A DNA stretch of 64,000 bases from Tsuneonella troitsensis (GTDB taxonomy: Bacteria; Pseudomonadota; Alphaproteobacteria; Sphingomonadales; Sphingomonadaceae). Both the position numbers and the translations under genes were made by a program. Location: NCBI RefSeq assembly GCF_001441535.1, contig NZ_LMAU01000001.1:1-64000 (forward strand). The letters are read 5' to 3'. This document shows positions 60,748-64,000 of this stretch, one piece after another; the first letter of the stretch is position 1, and each line of letters opens with the position of its first letter. The notes under the pieces were generated by a model that was not told the origin of the DNA, made no database searches, and worked only from the letters and a program-made list of their open reading frames with translations.

Positions 60748-62541
60748 TCACGAGGGGCGTACCGTTCCCGCCGATTGCACGGCATCCCCGCCCTCGCGGC
60801 GACGGCGGGGTCGGATGACCATGTCCCGCGCCGCCCGATAATCGCCTGCCTCGCGCTGCAGATCGAGCCGTTCGCGATCGGCCTTACGGTAGTCCTCCTC
60901 CGCGTCGTCGATGGTCTGGAGCGAGTTGCCGAGCACTTCGAGTGCGGCGCGACCCATCGCGACGGCCGATTCCATGACTTCGCGCACTGCATAGTCATGC
61001 GGCGCGTCGCGCAGATCGATGAGTGTCCGCCGGTCGAACGCCCGAATGAATATTCGTGCGTCGGGAAAGGCCTCGCGCACAGCCTCGAGCGTTCCATCGC
61101 CCAGCTGGCTACCGTCGAGACAGAACAGCAGCACGTCGGCCTCGCCTGCGCCCGCCTGTCGCAACAGGTCGATGCGCGTGCCGTCTCCGAAATAAACCTT
61201 GCTGCCGAACTCGCCGGCGACGTCTATAATTTCGGTGTCGCGATCGATCAGCGTCACGTGGATGTCGCTTGCCATCAGCATTTGCGCGACGGTTTGCCCG
61301 AAACGTCCGTAGCCGATCACGAGCGCGCTTGCGCCGTCTGCGTGCGGGCCCTCGCGCTTCTCACCCTTCTCGGGCGCCCGGCGCAACGGGGTGGTGAGCA
61401 TCATCAGGAACGGTGTCGCAGCCATCGAGATCGTCACGACCGCACCGAACAGGCTGGCGGCTTCGGGCTCGATAAGCAGGCCTTGCTGGGCCTGCGCGAA
61501 CAGCACGAAGCCGAATTCTCCACCTTGGCTCAGCAGCAGGCCCAGCGCCAGCGAAGCGCGCCAGCCCATGCCCATCAGCATTCCCAATCCGCCGATAACG
61601 GCGGCCTTGATCGCGATGAGACCGATGGCGGCGAACAGAACGAAGAACGGTCGCTCGGCAATCGCCTGAAGGTCGAGCATCATCCCGACGGCAAGGAAAA
61701 ACAGGCCGAGCAGGATCGAACGGAACGGCTCGACATCGGTCTCGAGCTCGTGCCGGTAGGGTGAATCGGCGAGCATCACACCGGCGATGAACGCCCCCAG
61801 CGCCGTGGACAAGCCGAGCAGCGCCATCGTCGAGGCGCTGGCGGCGACGGTGAACAGTGCCGCGACCACGAACATTTCGCGTTCGCCAAGCCCGCCGATC
61901 AGCCGGAACATCGGCCGGATAACGAACCGGCCCGCCAGTATCAGCCCCACGATGGCCGCGACGGTCGTGAGGCCGAGCTGCCAGCCCGGAGGACCGGCCG
62001 TGTCGGCCGGGTTGCGGCTGAGCGCTGCTACGACGGTGATCATCGGGATCAGAGCCAGGTCCTGGAACAGCAGGACCGAAAACGCCCGCTCGCCGAACGG
62101 TGTTCGCAGTCGACCCGCGGACTGCAGCATCGGCAGCACCTGCGCGGTCGACGACAGCGCCAATGGCATGCCGAGGGCAACCGCGGCGGGCCAGGAAAAA
62201 CCGGTCGCCAGCCCGATTGCACCGGTCAGCGCGACACCGCACAAGACGACCTGCGCGAGCCCGAGCCCGAAAATTTCCTTCCTCATGCGCCACAGGCGTT
62301 GCGGCGCAAGTTCCAGCCCGACAACGAACAAGAGGAGGACGATGCCCAGCTCGGCAATGGCAATCTTGCTTTCGGCTTCGCCCGTCAGGCCGAGAACCTG
62401 CGGCCCGATGACCGCGCCGGCAACGAGGTAGCCCAGCGTCGCCCCCAGTCCCAGGCGGCGGAACAGCAGCACGAAGCCCAGCGCGAAGCCGAGCATGACA
62501 ACCGCATCGCGCAGGAAATGCGAAGCGGCTTCGTGCTCCAT
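60748..62541 (-). CDS. Kef-type K+/H+ antiporter (CPA2) with TrkA-N domain
   Basis: 597 residues. Residues 1-385: CPA2 exchanger (LGYLVAGAVIGPQVLGL, LFVVGLELAP, GMPLALSSTAQVLPML, SQGGEFGFVLF). Residues about 405-520: TrkA-N/KTN Rossmann domain (ALVIGYGRFGQTVAQ, KVYFGDGTRIDLLRQAGAGEAD). A coiled C-terminal tail follows. Likely K+ efflux gated by a nucleotide or glutathione adducts; whether KefB or KefC type is not decidable. Confidence 0.92.
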   Translation of the reverse strand: MEHEAASHFLRDAVVMLGFALGFVLLFRRLGLGATLGYLVAGAVIGPQVLGLTGEAESKIAIAELGIVLLLFVVGLELAPQRLWRMRKEIFGLGLAQVVLCGVALTGAIGLATGFSWPAAVALGMPLALSSTAQVLPMLQSAGRLRTPFGERAFSVLLFQDLALIPMITVVAALSRNPADTAGPPGWQLGLTTVAAIVGLILAGRFVIRPMFRLIGGLGEREMFVVAALFTVAASASTMALLGLSTALGAFIAGVMLADSPYRHELETDVEPFRSILLGLFFLAVGMMLDLQAIAERPFFVLFAAIGLIAIKAAVIGGLGMLMGMGWRASLALGLLLSQGGEFGFVLFAQAQQGLLIEPEAASLFGAVVTISMAATPFLMMLTTPLRRAPEKGEKREGPHADGASALVIGYGRFGQTVAQMLMASDIHVTLIDRDTEIIDVAGEFGSKVYFGDGTRIDLLRQAGAGEADVLLFCLDGSQLGDGTLEAVREAFPDARIFIRAFDRRTLIDLRDAPHDYAVREVMESAVAMGRAALEVLGNSLQTIDDAEEDYRKADRERLDLQREAGDYRAARDMVIRPRRRREGGDAVQSAGTVRPS

Positions 62542-62639
62542 GGGCAGACTTTCGTGCGGGCGCCCGGCTTGCTTCGAACGGAGCTTGCCGGAGACGCGAG
62601 GTTACGGTCCCGGTGCTTCTACGATTTAGCGCCCCGTGG

Positions 62640-63173
62640 TCAAAGCCTCAGGTTGGCCCGCACACCGATCATGTCGATTCCGGGGTTCTGCTGGCTGTCG
62701 AACAGCCGGGCGTTCGAGATGTGCACCCAGCTGGCTTCGATGCTGAGACGCGGAGCAACCGCCATGCCAATGGCGATCTCGGGCGCGAACAAGACCCTGC
62801 TCCCAAGATCGGTTCGCAAGCCAGTCAGTGGATCGACCCGCAGGTCCGGTGCGTTGTGAACCACCAGGCCGACACCGGGGCGCACGAAGACGCCCCCAAA
62901 GCCAAACTTGCGGCTGACGCCGCCACCCACGAAATCGGTCCCGCCCTGCTCGCTGTTGACCGAACCGAAGACATACGGCTCGATCCGGGCAAGAGGCAGG
63001 ACCGGGTCGAAGCGATAGCCAAGCTGGAGGTCGACACCGTCTTCGCGCGTATCGAGGGTAAACGGCGTGTCGACGGCGTGCTTATAAACGCCCCCATACA
63101 GCTCTCCTGCGAATGCCGGTGCGGCGACTACGAAACTGGTGATGGCCCCTGCGAGCGCGACGATCCTGAACAT
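62640..63173 (-). CDS. PagL-like lipid A 3-O-deacylase
   Basis: 177 residues. Signal peptide (ends AAPAFAG), then an outer-membrane beta-barrel with the PagL signature WVHISNARLFDSQQNPGIDMIG near the end (His and Ser of the catalytic set) and last residues ANLRL. Removes the 3-position acyl chain from lipid A. ATG 63173 is chosen from the signal; divergent from the MATE gene, with 109 bases between. Confidence 0.82.
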   Translation of the reverse strand: MFRIVALAGAITSFVVAAPAFAGELYGGVYKHAVDTPFTLDTREDGVDLQLGYRFDPVLPLARIEPYVFGSVNSEQGGTDFVGGGVSRKFGFGGVFVRPGVGLVVHNAPDLRVDPLTGLRTDLGSRVLFAPEIAIGMAVAPRLSIEASWVHISNARLFDSQQNPGIDMIGVRANLRL

Positions 63174-63282
63174 GGTGCGGCCATACGCTGTGACTTGCTT
63201 GCCGCAAGCTGAAGGGAAAATCCTGCCCCCATCGATCTCCCGCTTTTCGGGATCGAGCGGCGCGACTATCCGGGCCGGCTTT

Positions 63283-64000
63283 ATGTCAGAGACACGCGCC
63301 CTTTCCCCCTGGCGGATCGAGCTTCGCGAGACCCTGCGTCTCGCATGGCCGCTGGCGCTCGCCAACCTTCTCCAGATGCTCGTCCATGCGGTGGACGTGA
63401 TCTTCGTCGCCCGCCTGGGTGAGCGCGAACTGGCCGCCTCGGCGCTCGGCATCGCGCTGTTCGGCCTTCTGATGTGGGCTTTTTCCGGCCTCACCGGAAT
63501 CGTCGCCGCGCTTATCGCCGAGGAGCTCGGTCGCAGACGTCATGCCGTCAGGCAGGTGCGCCGTTCGGTTCGCATGGGGTTGTGGCTGGCGGTCGCTTCG
63601 GGCGTCGTCGGCATGGCGATCTGCTGGCAGGGCGAGGCGCTCATGCTGCTGAGCGGGCAGTCCGCAGAGCTTTCCGCGCGGGCTGGCGATTTCCTGCGGA
63701 TCATCATGTGGGCGATGATCCCGATGGTTCTCGCCAGCGTCCTACGCAATTTCGTGTCCGCGCTCGGCCGGCCGATTTTCGCGACCGCGATCACCGGGCT
63801 GGCGCTGGGCGCGAGCCTGCTGTTCAACTGGATGTTCGTGTTCGGCAACCTCGGCGCGCCGGCCCTTGGCCTCGAGGGATCGGCGCTGGCAAGCGTGCTG
63901 ACTTCGGTGTTCGTCTTGACGAGCTATGTCGTCGCGATCGGTGCCGATCGCCGGCTGCGACGCTATCGCGTCTTCGGCAACTGGTGGCGGCCCGAGTGGT
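63283..64000 (+). CDS. MATE-family efflux transporter, 3' end beyond window
   Basis: First 239 residues visible. ETLRLAWPLALANLLQMLVHAVDVIFVARLGERELAASALG (shown in part only) is the MATE opening, with further helices to FNWMFVFGNLGAPALGLEGSALAS at about 185-205, the NorM-type mid-motif. Exports cationic compounds using Na+ or H+. The frame is open at the window edge; no stop is seen. Upstream 63174-63282 shows no clear promoter. Confidence 0.9.
   Translation, partial: MSETRALSPWRIELRETLRLAWPLALANLLQMLVHAVDVIFVARLGERELAASALGIALFGLLMWAFSGLTGIVAALIAEELGRRRHAVRQVRRSVRMGLWLAVASGVVGMAICWQGEALMLLSGQSAELSARAGDFLRIIMWAMIPMVLASVLRNFVSALGRPIFATAITGLALGASLLFNWMFVFGNLGAPALGLEGSALASVLTSVFVLTSYVVAIGADRRLRRYRVFGNWWRPEW

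Overview
The window is GC-rich, densely coded DNA from an alphaproteobacterium, most likely of the order Sphingomonadales (Erythrobacter/Altererythrobacter-like). The basis is the style of the proteins and the sphingomonad-like TTGAC-N17-CTAGGG promoter of the tRNA gene; no 16S gene is present, so this is inference. About 65 protein genes, one tRNA gene and several regulatory signals can be supported.

Left part, 1-22.1 kb, accessory. It opens with iteron-like repeats, a frameshifted ParB-domain/DNA methyltransferase gene and a DUF5681 gene. Next is a compact five-gene minus-strand operon (alternative oxidase, stand-alone receiver protein, DUF1971 protein, group III truncated haemoglobin, small membrane protein), divergent from a FixL-type haem-PAS kinase (frameshifted) and FixJ: an apparent oxygen/NO-responsive module. 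A section of apparently different base composition with a tyrosine recombinase, a serine hydrolase and an unknown secreted protein follows. At 10.9-17.9 kb lies a minus-strand metal (copper) resistance operon: two DUF305 proteins, a DUF2231 protein, CopB, CopA, two small Cys/His/Met-rich secreted proteins and a glutaredoxin-MauE fusion, headed by a divergent MerR-family regulator with a mer-type operator. MucR and a DUF3489-DUF2924-serine recombinase module end at tRNA-Lys(TTT), the probable integration site.

Right part, 22.1-64 kb, mostly housekeeping: folK and aguB, a SIMPL lipoprotein (frameshifted at a G7 run), msrA, rsmB, P450, hemH, a molybdopterin oxidoreductase, mrp, hflKC and a Do-type protease, two PilZ proteins, a class A PBP, msrB, a GST, a glutathione-dependent formaldehyde detoxification cluster, rpoC/rpoB on the minus strand, a small-protein/DUF2975/XRE group, rplJ-rplL on the plus strand (so not in the usual rplJL-rpoBC order), PAP2, two cation/proton antiporters, a PagL-like deacylase and a MATE transporter cut by the window end.

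Three otherwise intact genes carry single-base frameshifts and folK lacks a normal start codon; sequencing error or true decay cannot be told apart from the sequence alone.
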